DNA of 8,544 bases from Porphyromonadaceae bacterium UBA2720 (GTDB taxonomy: Bacteria > Bacteroidota > Bacteroidia > Bacteroidales > Muribaculaceae), in the NCBI GenBank assembly GCA_002353885.1, contig DEKO01000117.1:1-8544 (forward strand). Reading direction: 5' to 3'. How positions within the stretch are numbered: position 1 is the first letter of the stretch; every line of letters starts with the position of its first letter. The notes beneath the pieces were generated by a model. That model made no database searches and was not told where the DNA came from. It worked only from the letters and a program-made list of their open reading frames with translations. Shown one piece after another: positions 1-8,544 of this stretch. A program made the translations under genes and the position numbers.

Positions 1-884
1 TTGCGGTTGATGACGCGGCGATACAGGTCGTTGATGTCGCTCGTTGCAAATCGTCCACCATCCAATGGGATGAGGGGGCGCAAATCGGGCGGAATCACCG
101 GCAGCACCTTCAGAATCATCCACTCGGGCCTGTTGATGTTCTTGCTCGTGCGGAACGATTCGACAACCTGCAAGCGCTTCAGAGCCTCGGTCTTGCGCTG
201 CTGGCTGTTCTCCTTATAGGCACGGTCACGCAGTTGGTTGGCCAACACGTCCAGGTCAATCGACGAGAGCAGGTCATAGATGGCCTCGGCACCCATCTTG
301 GCGATGAACTTGTTGGGATCGTCGTCCTCGAGACTGGCATTCTCCTTGGGCAGATGCTCAACAATCGACAGGTATTCGTCCTCGCTGAGCAGGTCCAGTT
401 TCTCTAGTTCACGCTCGTCCTTGTCATTCTCCTTGAGCTTCTGTCCACCTGGATTGATGACAACATAGCGCTCATAGTAAATGACTGCATCGAGCTTCTT
501 GGTGGGCATACCCAGCAGGTAGCCAATCTTGTTGGGCAGCGAGCGGAAGTACCAGATGTGGGCCACAGGCACCACCAGCTGGATGTGGCCGCTGCGCTCG
601 CGACGAACTTTCTTCTCAGTGACCTCCACACCACAGTGGTCGCACACGATGCCCTTGTAGCGAATGCGCTTGTACTTGCCGCAATGGCACTCATAGTCCT
701 TGACAGGACCAAAGATGCGCTCGCAGAACAGTCCATCGCGCTCGGGCTTGTAGGTGCGATAGTTGATGGTCTCAGGCTTGAGCACCTCGCCATAGGAGTT
801 CTCCAGAATCTCGTCGGGCGATGCCAGACTGATGGAGATGCGCGAGAAGTTGCTCTTGATCTTAGTGTCTCTTCTAAAAGCCAT
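1..884 (-). CDS. rpoC: DNA-directed RNA polymerase subunit beta' (N-terminal part, runs off the window)
   Basis: This is the largest subunit of RNA polymerase, which forms the clamp and most of the active centre with RpoB. Only the first 294 codons are present, read by translating the minus strand from the ATG at 884-882; the frame is open to base 3 with no stop, so the C-terminal part lies beyond base 1. The start MAFRRDTKIKSNFSRI is typical of the family. The clamp zinc finger is complete: Cys66, Cys68 (CHC), Cys81 and Cys84 (CDHC). Near the window edge is the conserved lid stretch beginning LPPDLRPL-like at residues about 262-271 (here PVIPPDLRPLIPLDGG), followed by RFATSDINDLYRRVINR. The catalytic NADFDGD loop is beyond the window. 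The gene starts 30 nt after the rpoB stop, with no Shine-Dalgarno sequence and no promoter or terminator between, so the two genes are very likely cotranscribed. Identity is certain; only the missing end is unknown. Confidence 0.98.
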   Translation of the reverse strand, partial: MAFRRDTKIKSNFSRISISLASPDEILENSYGEVLKPETINYRTYKPERDGLFCERIFGPVKDYECHCGKYKRIRYKGIVCDHCGVEVTEKKVRRERSGHIQLVVPVAHIWYFRSLPNKIGYLLGMPTKKLDAVIYYERYVVINPGGQKLKENDKDERELEKLDLLSEDEYLSIVEHLPKENASLEDDDPNKFIAKMGAEAIYDLLSSIDLDVLANQLRDRAYKENSQQRKTEALKRLQVVESFRTSKNINRPEWMILKVLPVIPPDLRPLIPLDGGRFATSDINDLYRRVINR

Positions 885-914
885 ATTCTACTATTGTGTA
901 ATGTGTGGAGTTTA

Positions 915-4721
<3,807 letters not shown>

Positions 4722-4775
4722 TGAAAGAATATATTAGTGAACTCGAAAATGTAAAGTGAAATGTGGAGACAGTAA

Positions 4776-4858
4776 TCGACTAGCATAGGTCAACCCACAC
4801 ACCATTGTTCCCCTTCGAGAGATACAATGGCGCGTGAGCCAACCGTCATGCTGGTCAA
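4776..4858 (-). promoter_or_regulatory. Long hairpin in the rplL-rpoB intergenic RNA (possible RNase III processing site)
   Basis: In the minus-strand transcript bases 4858-4776 fold into one 83-nt hairpin. The lower stem pairs 4858-4848 with 4776-4786 (10 pairs, one C-A mismatch at 4853/4781). An internal loop of 3 against 1 nt (4847-4845 / 4787) follows, then 21 uninterrupted pairs between 4844-4824 and 4808-4788, one A-A mismatch (4823/4809), five more pairs and a CGA triloop (4817-4815). Nine of the 36 pairs are G-U in the sense RNA and would be C-A mismatches in the opposite strand, so the fold is specific to the rplL-rpoB direction. Stem length and position resemble the RNase III site between rplL and rpoB in E. 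coli. The fold is seen in the sequence; the enzyme and any role in changing the ratio of ribosomal protein to polymerase are inference. It ends 54 nt before the rpoB start codon. Confidence 0.6.
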
Positions 4859-4918
4859 GCGATGTGTCGTGAAAATCAATGAGTTAAATAACTTATCAGC
4901 GGATTATCATCTTGACAC

Positions 4919-4959
4919 AAAAAGGTTAAGAATCGACAATGCATGGGGATTCTTAACCT
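4919..4959 (-). terminator. Attenuator-like intrinsic terminator after rplL
   Basis: Reading the minus strand, AGGTTAAGAATC (4959-4948) and GATTCTTAACCT (4934-4923) form a perfect 12-bp stem around a 13-nt loop, and the 3' arm runs into five T (4923-4919). This is the form of an intrinsic terminator, although the stem is only 4 of 12 G-C and the T-run is short. Since rpoB and rpoC lie just downstream with no strong promoter visible, a partial terminator (attenuator) is more likely than a full stop. That would keep polymerase subunits below the L10/L12 proteins, as known for the same gap in E. coli. The efficiency cannot be judged from sequence. Confidence 0.65.
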
Positions 4960-4961
4960 AT

Positions 4962-4980
4962 ACACCTGAAAATCAGGCGT
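4962..4980 (-). other. Small hairpin directly after the rplL stop codon
   Basis: Two bases after the rplL TAA the minus-strand RNA reads ACGCCTGA, TTT, TCAGGTGT: an 8-bp stem (one G-U pair) with a 3-nt loop. It ends 2 nt before the 12-bp terminator-like hairpin, so the two could stack. It may protect the 3' end of the upstream ribosomal-protein mRNA or assist pausing before the attenuator; this is inference. There is no T-run of its own. Confidence 0.45.
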
Positions 4981-4982
4981 GA

Positions 4983-5360
4983 TTATTTCAGTTCAATCTC
5001 AGCACCCAGAGCTTCGAGCTCATTCTTCAGACCCTCAGCGTCAGCCTTAGGCATGGCCTCCTTGACGGTGCCGGGAGCCTTGTCAACCAGATCCTTTGCC
5101 TCCTTCAGGCCAAGGCCAGTGAGCTCTTTCACCTTCTTGATGACCTGGAGCTTGTTAGCACCAGCAGCCTTGAGAATGACGTCGAACGAAGTCTTCTCCT
5201 CCTCGGCGGGAGCGGCACCAGCGGCGGGACCAGCAGCAACTGCAACAGCTGCAGCGGCGGGTTCGATACCATATTCTGTTTTCAGGATCTCAGCGAGTTC
5301 GTTAACTTCCTTGACTGTAAGATTAACCAACTGTTCTGCAAAAGCTTTCAAATCTGCCAT
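4983..5360 (-). CDS. rplL: 50S ribosomal protein L7/L12
   Basis: L7/L12 forms the flexible stalk of the large subunit, present as several dimers bound to L10, and recruits and stimulates translational GTPases such as EF-Tu and EF-G. The 125-aa product has the family layout: an N-terminal dimerisation domain (about 1-33, MADLKAFAEQLVNLTVKEVNELAEIL), an Ala/Pro/Gly-rich hinge (34-52), and a C-terminal factor-binding domain from about 56 with the signature KTSFDVILKAAGANKLQVIK and then GLGLKEAKDLVDKAPGTVKEAM. It lies 41 nt after rplJ with an A-rich spacer and no Shine-Dalgarno sequence; the ATG at 5360 matches the family N-terminus exactly. It is the last ribosomal-protein gene before the structured gap to rpoB. 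Nothing is missing or unusual. Confidence 0.99.
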   Translation of the reverse strand: MADLKAFAEQLVNLTVKEVNELAEILKTEYGIEPAAAAVAVAAGPAAGAAPAEEEKTSFDVILKAAGANKLQVIKKVKELTGLGLKEAKDLVDKAPGTVKEAMPKADAEGLKNELEALGAEIELK

Positions 5361-5401
5361 TGTTGTATGATTTTAATTGTAATTGTTTCGTGATTATTTG
5401 T

Positions 5402-5926
5402 TTAGTCTTCTTTTTTTGATAATGTTTCCAGGATTCCGTGAATCTTACCACCACCACTTTGCAGTGCGCTGATAACATTCTTGGCCGGAGATTGCAGCAG
5501 AGCCACCACATCGGCGATGAGCTCGTTCTTGCTCTTGAGGTGGCACAACGACTCGAGGTGCTCCTCACCCACAAACACGGTCTCCTCTACATAGGCGGCC
5601 TTGAAAGCAGGAATAGTCTCCTTCTTCTTACGGAAGTCCTTAATCAGTCGGGCAGGAGCGTTGCCTGTGTTGCACAACAGCAACGTCGTGCTCCCAGCCA
5701 GGGAATCATAGAGGCCCGAGTAGTCAACATCTAACTGCTCCATAGCCTTCTTCAACAGAGTGTTCTTGACAACCATCATCTTGATGCCGGCCTTGAAGGC
5801 AGCGCGACGCAGGTCAACTGTGCGCTCAGCATTGAGAGCGGTGGTCTCGGCCAGGTATACAACACTGTACTGCGACAGCGTGTCCTTGATCTTGTCAATC
5901 AATAAAGCCTTATCTTCTTTACGCAT
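5402..5926 (-). CDS. rplJ: 50S ribosomal protein L10
   Basis: L10 anchors the L7/L12 dimers to 23S rRNA at the base of the GTPase stalk. The 174-aa product is the usual length. Residues 1-110 form the rRNA-binding domain, with the family landmarks LRRAAFKAGIKMMVVKNTLLKKAM (39-62) and LAGSTTLLLC (76-85). The C-terminal helix that carries L7/L12 follows from about 134 and ends KIHGILETLSKKED. The gene begins 23 nt after rplA. In E. coli an L10-L12 complex represses translation by binding a long leader before rplJ; here the gap is too short for such a leader, so any autoregulatory site would have to lie within rplA or be absent. Upstream of the ATG the bases are AT-rich without a Shine-Dalgarno sequence. 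Confidence 0.98.
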   Translation of the reverse strand: MRKEDKALLIDKIKDTLSQYSVVYLAETTALNAERTVDLRRAAFKAGIKMMVVKNTLLKKAMEQLDVDYSGLYDSLAGSTTLLLCNTGNAPARLIKDFRKKKETIPAFKAAYVEETVFVGEEHLESLCHLKSKNELIADVVALLQSPAKNVISALQSGGGKIHGILETLSKKED

Positions 5927-5949
5927 CTTTGTTCAGTTTTTTAAAATGA

Positions 5950-6645
5950 TTAAGCTTCAATCGACTTGGTATCAACTTTAATACCCTTACTCATTGTGCT
6001 CGAAAGATAAATGCTCTTGATATATGTGCCCTTGGCAGCAGCAGGTTTCAGCTTGATCAGCGTCTGGATGAACGCGGTGGCGTTCTCACGGATCTGGTCG
6101 GGCGTGAACGAAACCTTGCCAATGCTGGTGTGCACAATACCACCCTTGTCGACTTTAAAGTCAATCTTACCCTGTTTCACTTCTTTCACAGCCTTTGCAA
6201 CATCGGGCGTGACAGTTCCACTCTTGGGGTTCGGCATCAGGCCACGGGGACCCAGCACACGGCCCAGAGGACCAATCTTGCCCATGATTTGGGGCTGCGT
6301 AATAATCACATCAACGTCGGTCCAACCGCCTTTGATCTTGTCGATATACTCGTCGAGACCTACGTAGTCGGCACCAGCCTCCTTAGCGGCAGCCTCCTGG
6401 TCGGGGTTGCACAGAACCAGGACACGCACCTGCTTGCCAGTTCCATGAGGGAGCGAGACAACGCCACGCACCATCTGGTTGGCCTTGCGGGGGTCAACAC
6501 CAAGACGTACATCGATATCAGCTGAGGCATCAAACTTGGTGAAGGTGATTTCCTTCAACAATGCTGCAGCTTCCGCAAGAGTGTAAACCTTCCCTGCTTC
6601 AATTTTCTCGGCGGCTATCTTTTGATTTTTTGTTAGTTTACCCAT
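5950..6645 (-). CDS. rplA: 50S ribosomal protein L1
   Basis: L1 forms the mobile stalk at the E site that helps release deacylated tRNA, and in several bacteria it represses its own operon by binding mRNA. The 231-aa product is full length, starting MGKLTKNQKIAAEKIEAGKVYTL. The two-domain layout is visible: domain I is formed by both ends of the chain and the central domain II lies at about residues 68-160. The L1 signature IGPLGRVLGPRGLMPNPKSG is at 124-143, preceded by GADYVGLDEYIDKIKGGW (91-108). RNA-contact residues in the C-terminal part (TPDQIREN, STMSKGIKVD) are present. It starts 12 nt after rplK, so the pair is surely one transcription unit, as L11-L1 pairs are in most bacteria. A possible L1 target hairpin is annotated before rplK. 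Confidence 0.98.
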   Translation of the reverse strand: MGKLTKNQKIAAEKIEAGKVYTLAEAAALLKEITFTKFDASADIDVRLGVDPRKANQMVRGVVSLPHGTGKQVRVLVLCNPDQEAAAKEAGADYVGLDEYIDKIKGGWTDVDVIITQPQIMGKIGPLGRVLGPRGLMPNPKSGTVTPDVAKAVKEVKQGKIDFKVDKGGIVHTSIGKVSFTPDQIRENATAFIQTLIKLKPAAAKGTYIKSIYLSSTMSKGIKVDTKSIEA

Positions 6646-6657
6646 AATAATTGAAGA

Positions 6658-7101
6658 TTAAATGTTTTCGGGGAATTCGCCCTTTACAGTGATACCCATA
6701 CTTCTTGCTGTTCCGGCCACCATGCGCATAGCCGAGGCTAGTGTAAAACAGTTCAAATCAGGCATTTTGTCTTCAGCAATCTCTTTAACCTGGTCCCAAG
6801 TGACGCTAGCAACCTTCTTGCGGTTGGGCTCACCTGATCCACCCTTGACCTTGGCAGCCTCAATCAGCTGCACGGGCACCGGCGATGTCTTGACAACAAA
6901 GTCGAAGCTCTTGTCGGCATAGTAGGTGATCACCACGGGGAGCACCTTGCCAGCCTTGGCCTGGGTACGGGCATTGAATTGCTTGCAAAACTCCATGATG
7001 TTGATACCCTTAGAACCCAGAGCGGGACCTACTGGCGGTGAAGGGTTTGCTGCTCCACCTTTAATCTGCAATTTGATCTGTCCAGCAATTTCTTTAGCCA
7101 T
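6658..7101 (-). CDS. rplK: 50S ribosomal protein L11
   Basis: L11 binds the GTPase-associated region of 23S rRNA at the base of the L7/L12 stalk and takes part in factor binding and, in many bacteria, the stringent response. The 147-aa product has the N-terminal domain (1-about 70) with the Pro-rich segment GGAANPSPPVGPALGSKG, including Pro22 and Pro26, the prolines linked to thiostrepton/micrococcin action in other species; both are unchanged. The C-terminal rRNA-binding domain carries KGGSGEPNRKKVASVTWDQVKEIAEDKMPDLN and GTARSMGITV. The start at 7101 (MAKEIAGQIKLQIKGG) fits the family. It lies 69 nt after nusG, in a gap that holds a hairpin, and 12 nt before rplA. Confidence 0.98.
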   Translation of the reverse strand: MAKEIAGQIKLQIKGGAANPSPPVGPALGSKGINIMEFCKQFNARTQAKAGKVLPVVITYYADKSFDFVVKTSPVPVQLIEAAKVKGGSGEPNRKKVASVTWDQVKEIAEDKMPDLNCFTLASAMRMVAGTARSMGITVKGEFPENI

Positions 7102-7143
7102 TGTTCTTGTTTTTTATTGGGATTTAAAAACGACGCATAGCAC

Positions 7144-7170
7144 ACCCATGTCGCGTAACATCACACGGGT
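7144..7170 (-). promoter_or_regulatory. Hairpin in the rplK leader (candidate L1 autoregulatory site)
   Basis: Starting directly after the nusG stop codon, the minus-strand RNA can pair ACCCGTG (7170-7164) with CATGGGT (7150-7144): seven pairs, one of them G-U, with a 13-nt loop. An alternative keeps only ACCC/GGGT and pairs ATGT (7161-7158) with ACAT (7151-7148), leaving a 5-nt bulge (7166-7162) on one side. The second form, two short helices around an asymmetric bulge, is the general shape of L1 targets in mRNA. L1 binding before rplK is known in E. coli. The assignment to L1 here is a guess from position and shape. There is no T-run, so a terminator is unlikely. Confidence 0.35.
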
Positions 7171-7725
7171 TTACTCGCGTTCGACTTGCGAATTCTCCAG
7201 TTTGAGCGGTGTCTCGCGGCCGAAAACTTTGACCATCACAGTGAGCTCCTGCTTCTCGCGGTTGACCTCCCGGATTTCACCAAAGAAGCCACTGAAGGGG
7301 CCATAACTCACCTTAACTGTCTCTCCGACCATAAAGTCGTTAAGCACATCGACGGTCTCAACCTCCTTCTCCTCGGCATTTCCAAGCATCTGCGCAATCT
7401 GCGACTCGGGCACAGTGACAGGCTTTTTGCCGGTCTCGCGCGAACGCAGAAAATCAATGACGTTGGTCGTGTTCTGAAGGAAATTCTCAATCTCGCCAGT
7501 AAGACAAGCCTCGACATAGACGTAACCCGAGAAGAGAATCTTCTCCTTGATTACCTTCTTGCCGTTGCGGGTAGCCAAGACCTTCTCGGTCGGAACCAAC
7601 ACCTGGGAAATGTGATTTCCATACTGAGCGACATTCTTACATGCCGCCTCAAGCATTTCCTTCACTTTGAGTTCTTTCCCCGAAATGGTACGCAGCACGT
7701 ACCACTTTTTTGCTGCTTCAGCCAT
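7171..7725 (-). CDS. nusG: Transcription elongation/antitermination factor NusG
   Basis: NusG binds the RNA polymerase clamp and, through its KOW domain, can link polymerase to Rho or to the ribosome. The 184-aa product shows both domains: the NGN domain with KKWYVLRTISGKE (6-18) and LFSGYVYVEA (64-73), and a C-terminal KOW domain (about 131-165) with VGETVKVSYGPFSGFFGEIREVNREKQELTVMV in pieces typical of the family. The short C-terminal tail QVERE is as in Bacteroidetes relatives that I remember. It sits between secE (86-nt gap) and rplK (69-nt gap). The ATG at 7725 is preceded by AGGAG (7733-7729) only 3 nt away, the one Shine-Dalgarno-like sequence among the gene starts here. Note that this housekeeping NusG is distinct from the UpxY-type NusG paralogues of capsule loci in Bacteroides, judging by its position and full KOW domain. 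Confidence 0.98.
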   Translation of the reverse strand: MAEAAKKWYVLRTISGKELKVKEMLEAACKNVAQYGNHISQVLVPTEKVLATRNGKKVIKEKILFSGYVYVEACLTGEIENFLQNTTNVIDFLRSRETGKKPVTVPESQIAQMLGNAEEKEVETVDVLNDFMVGETVKVSYGPFSGFFGEIREVNREKQELTVMVKVFGRETPLKLENSQVERE

Positions 7726-7728
7726 TGT

Positions 7729-7733
7729 CTCCT
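7729..7733 (-). promoter_or_regulatory. Shine-Dalgarno-like AGGAG before nusG
   Basis: The minus strand reads CAGGAGACA followed by the nusG ATG. The AGGAG core is 3 nt from the start codon, closer than the usual 5-9 nt, so its strength is doubtful. It stands out because the other gene starts in this window (secE, rplK, rplA, rplJ, rplL, rpoB, rpoC) have A/T-rich upstream bases and no such motif, the usual situation in Bacteroidetes. Confidence 0.4.
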
Positions 7734-7773
7734 GTTTGCTACGATTGTTGGTTAATGTTTTTGGGCCGTGTCA

Positions 7774-7798
7774 GGCATGATGCACTCTCGTGCATGCC
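7774..7798 (-). other. GNRA-capped hairpin in the secE-nusG gap
   Basis: The minus-strand RNA pairs GGCA (7798-7795) with TGCC (7777-7774) and, inside it, TGCAC (7794-7790) with GTGCA (7785-7781), closed by a GAGA tetraloop (7789-7786) of the GNRA class. A 3-nt bulge, TCA (7780-7778), interrupts the 3' side. An alternative with 6 bp (GGCATG/CATGCC) and a larger loop is possible. It lies 13 nt after the secE stop and 48 nt before the nusG ATG. No T-run follows, so it is not a terminator. A bulged helix with a GNRA loop could be a protein-binding or mRNA-stability element; the role is unknown. Confidence 0.45.
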
Positions 7799-7811
7799 AC
7801 AACATCTAGTC

Positions 7812-8015
7812 TCAGGCGGCTGGGATGTTGTAGATAAGATGCATGATCTGATTGATCGCCAGGTCGACGAGCCAAATGACAATCGCCATGATGATGGAAG
7901 CAACCATCACGATGACTGTACTATTGGCAAGCTCGCTCTTGCTGGGCCAAGAAACCTTATGAACGAGTTCGTTATAAGACTCCTCGATATCCGTAAGTAC
8001 TTTATATTTCTTCAT
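7812..8015 (-). CDS. secE: Preprotein translocase subunit SecE
   Basis: SecE is the small essential membrane subunit that clamps SecY in the protein-conducting channel. The 67-aa product is of the short, one-helix type common outside the gamma-proteobacteria. It has an N-terminal amphipathic stretch with the conserved VSWPSKSEL motif (21-29, Trp23-Pro24) and one hydrophobic membrane segment at about residues 33-50 (TVIVMVASIIMAIVIWLV), followed by a short tail. It starts 22 nt after the 3' end of tRNA-Trp and precedes nusG, the usual secE-nusG pair in bacteria. The spacing suggests that the tRNA is cut out of the secE mRNA precursor. The ATG at 8015 is the only start that leaves the conserved N-terminus; there is no Shine-Dalgarno sequence. 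Confidence 0.97.
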   Translation of the reverse strand: MKKYKVLTDIEESYNELVHKVSWPSKSELANSTVIVMVASIIMAIVIWLVDLAINQIMHLIYNIPAA

Positions 8016-8037
8016 CTTGATTGAGTGTCAAAATTAG

Positions 8038-8110
8038 CACGGGAAGTAAGGCTCGAACTCACGACCTACGGTTTTGGAGACCGTCGCTCTACCAACTGAG
8101 CTATTCCCGT
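8038..8110 (-). tRNA. tRNA-Trp (anticodon CCA)
   Basis: The minus strand folds as a full cloverleaf of 73 nt. The acceptor stem is ACGGGAA with TTCCCGT, the D arm GCTC/GAGC, the anticodon stem ACGGT/ACCGT around the loop CTCCAAA, with anticodon CCA at 8077-8075. The T arm is GTGAG/CTTAC (one G-U pair) with the loop TTCGAGC. The discriminator base is G, as expected for bacterial tRNA-Trp. The 3' CCA is not encoded (the next bases are CTA), so it must be added by the CCA-adding enzyme. It lies between tuf and secE, a placement I know from Bacteroidetes. The 5' end is only 8 nt from the tuf hairpin, so it has no room for its own promoter just upstream. Confidence 0.97.
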
Positions 8111-8118
8111 ATTAAACA

Positions 8119-8158
8119 AAGTGCCGGCCTGTCACGCTCGGCGCTGCGGCCGGCACTT
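8119..8158 (-). terminator. Strong hairpin after tuf, probable partial terminator
   Basis: On the minus strand AAGTGCCGGCC (8158-8148) and GGCCGGCACTT (8129-8119) form a perfect 11-bp, mostly G-C stem with an 18-nt loop. The bases after the 3' arm are TGTTTAA, so the T-tract is TTTGTTT counting the end of the arm. It begins 18 nt after the tuf stop. By shape it is an intrinsic terminator that would end tuf mRNA. However, tRNA-Trp starts 8 nt later without space for a promoter, so part of the transcription should read through. Alternatively the hairpin only marks the 3' end of processed tuf mRNA. Confidence 0.7.
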
Positions 8159-8176
8159 GGTATGTAAGCTTGGATA

Positions 8177-8544
8177 TTAAGCGATGTCCTCGAGGATCTC
8201 GGTGATCTGGCCCGAACCGACGGTGCGGCCACCCTCACGGATTGCGAAACGCAGACCTGCGCTGCAAGCCACCGGAGTAATCAGGCTAACCTCAATCTCC
8301 ACGTTATCGCCAGGCATAACCATCTCGATGCCCTCGGGCAACTTGATCTCGCCAGTCACATCCAGCGTGCGGATGTAGAACTGAGGACGATACTTGTTGT
8401 GGAACGGAGTGTGACGGCCACCCTCTTCTTTCTTCAGGACATAGATCGAAGCCTTGAAGTGATCGTGGGGCTTCACCATACCCGGATGGCAGATAACCAT
8501 ACCGCGCTTGATGGTCTTGTAGTCGATACCGCGGAGCAGCAGAC
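8177..8544 (-). CDS. tuf: Elongation factor Tu (C-terminal part, start outside the window)
   Basis: EF-Tu carries aminoacyl-tRNA to the ribosome in a GTP-dependent way. Only the last 121 codons are present, read from base 8542 to the TAA at 8179-8177. The first visible residues are LLLRGIDYKTIKRGMVICHPG, the end of domain 2, and domain 3 follows: HDHFKASIYVLKKEEGGRHTPF, YRPQFYIRTLDVTG, GDNVEIEVSLITPVA and GLRFAIREGGRTVGSGQITEILEDIA. The GTPase domain and the start codon lie beyond base 8544. The in-frame ATG at 8500 is internal and not the real start. The arrangement tuf - tRNA-Trp - secE fits Bacteroidetes. Residues in domain 3 that contact tRNA and the kirromycin-type antibiotics region look ordinary; I see no odd change. 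Confidence 0.98.
   Translation of the reverse strand, partial: LLLRGIDYKTIKRGMVICHPGMVKPHDHFKASIYVLKKEEGGRHTPFHNKYRPQFYIRTLDVTGEIKLPEGIEMVMPGDNVEIEVSLITPVACSAGLRFAIREGGRTVGSGQITEILEDIA

Noticed and set aside
1..884. Possible frameshift in rpoC because no long open frame with a stop appears there
   Set aside because: Translating from the ATG at 884 gives an unbroken 294-codon frame with all expected motifs; the stop is simply outside the window.
4746..4753. TACATTTT on the minus strand as a possible Bacteroidetes -7 element (TAnnTTTG) for rpoB
   Set aside because: The last base is wrong and no TTTG lies at the expected distance upstream (about 4773-4776 reads ATTA). A promoter in this gap cannot be excluded but is not supported.
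7186..7755. A 189-codon plus-strand frame opposite nusG
   Set aside because: It lies almost wholly antisense to the intact nusG frame and has low-complexity Leu/His composition; no domain is seen.

Overview
The window is a piece of core chromosome from a member of the Bacteroidetes, most likely order Bacteroidales. The evidence is the gene order tuf - tRNA-Trp - secE - nusG - rplK - rplA - rplJ - rplL - rpoB - rpoC, the RpoB and EF-Tu sequences (RpoB N-terminal third and rifampicin region as I remember them from Bacteroides relatives; EF-Tu ending in TEILEDIA), and AT-rich, mostly Shine-Dalgarno-free gene starts. Every gene is on the minus strand, so transcription runs from the high-coordinate end to the low-coordinate end. 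Nothing on the plus strand looks like a real gene, and there is no mobile element, CRISPR array or sign of transfer.

Layout in transcription order. The window opens inside tuf (C-terminal 121 residues of EF-Tu, 8544-8177). A perfect 11-bp hairpin that looks like a terminator (8119-8158) follows, then tRNA-Trp(CCA) only 8 nt further on (8110-8038). Next come secE (8015-7812), a gap with a GNRA-capped hairpin (7774-7798), nusG (7725-7171), a second gap with a hairpin (7144-7170), rplK (7101-6658), rplA (6645-5950), rplJ (5926-5402) and rplL (5360-4983). After a structured 261-bp gap come complete rpoB (4721-915, 1268 aa) and the first 294 codons of rpoC (884-1), which runs off the window.

The genes supply translation and transcription machinery together: elongation factor Tu, a tRNA, the SecE subunit of the protein channel, the elongation factor NusG, the L11/L1 stalk proteins, the L10/L12 stalk proteins and the two large RNA polymerase subunits. 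All reading frames are intact and of family-typical length.

The most interesting part is the rplL-rpoB gap. On the transcribed strand it holds a small hairpin, a 12-bp hairpin followed by five U (attenuator-like), and then an 83-nt hairpin of 36 base pairs. Nine of these are G-U pairs that exist only in the sense transcript. The arrangement resembles the attenuator plus RNase III site known between rplL and rpoB in E. coli, but the function here is inferred. I see no previously undescribed multi-gene system in this window.
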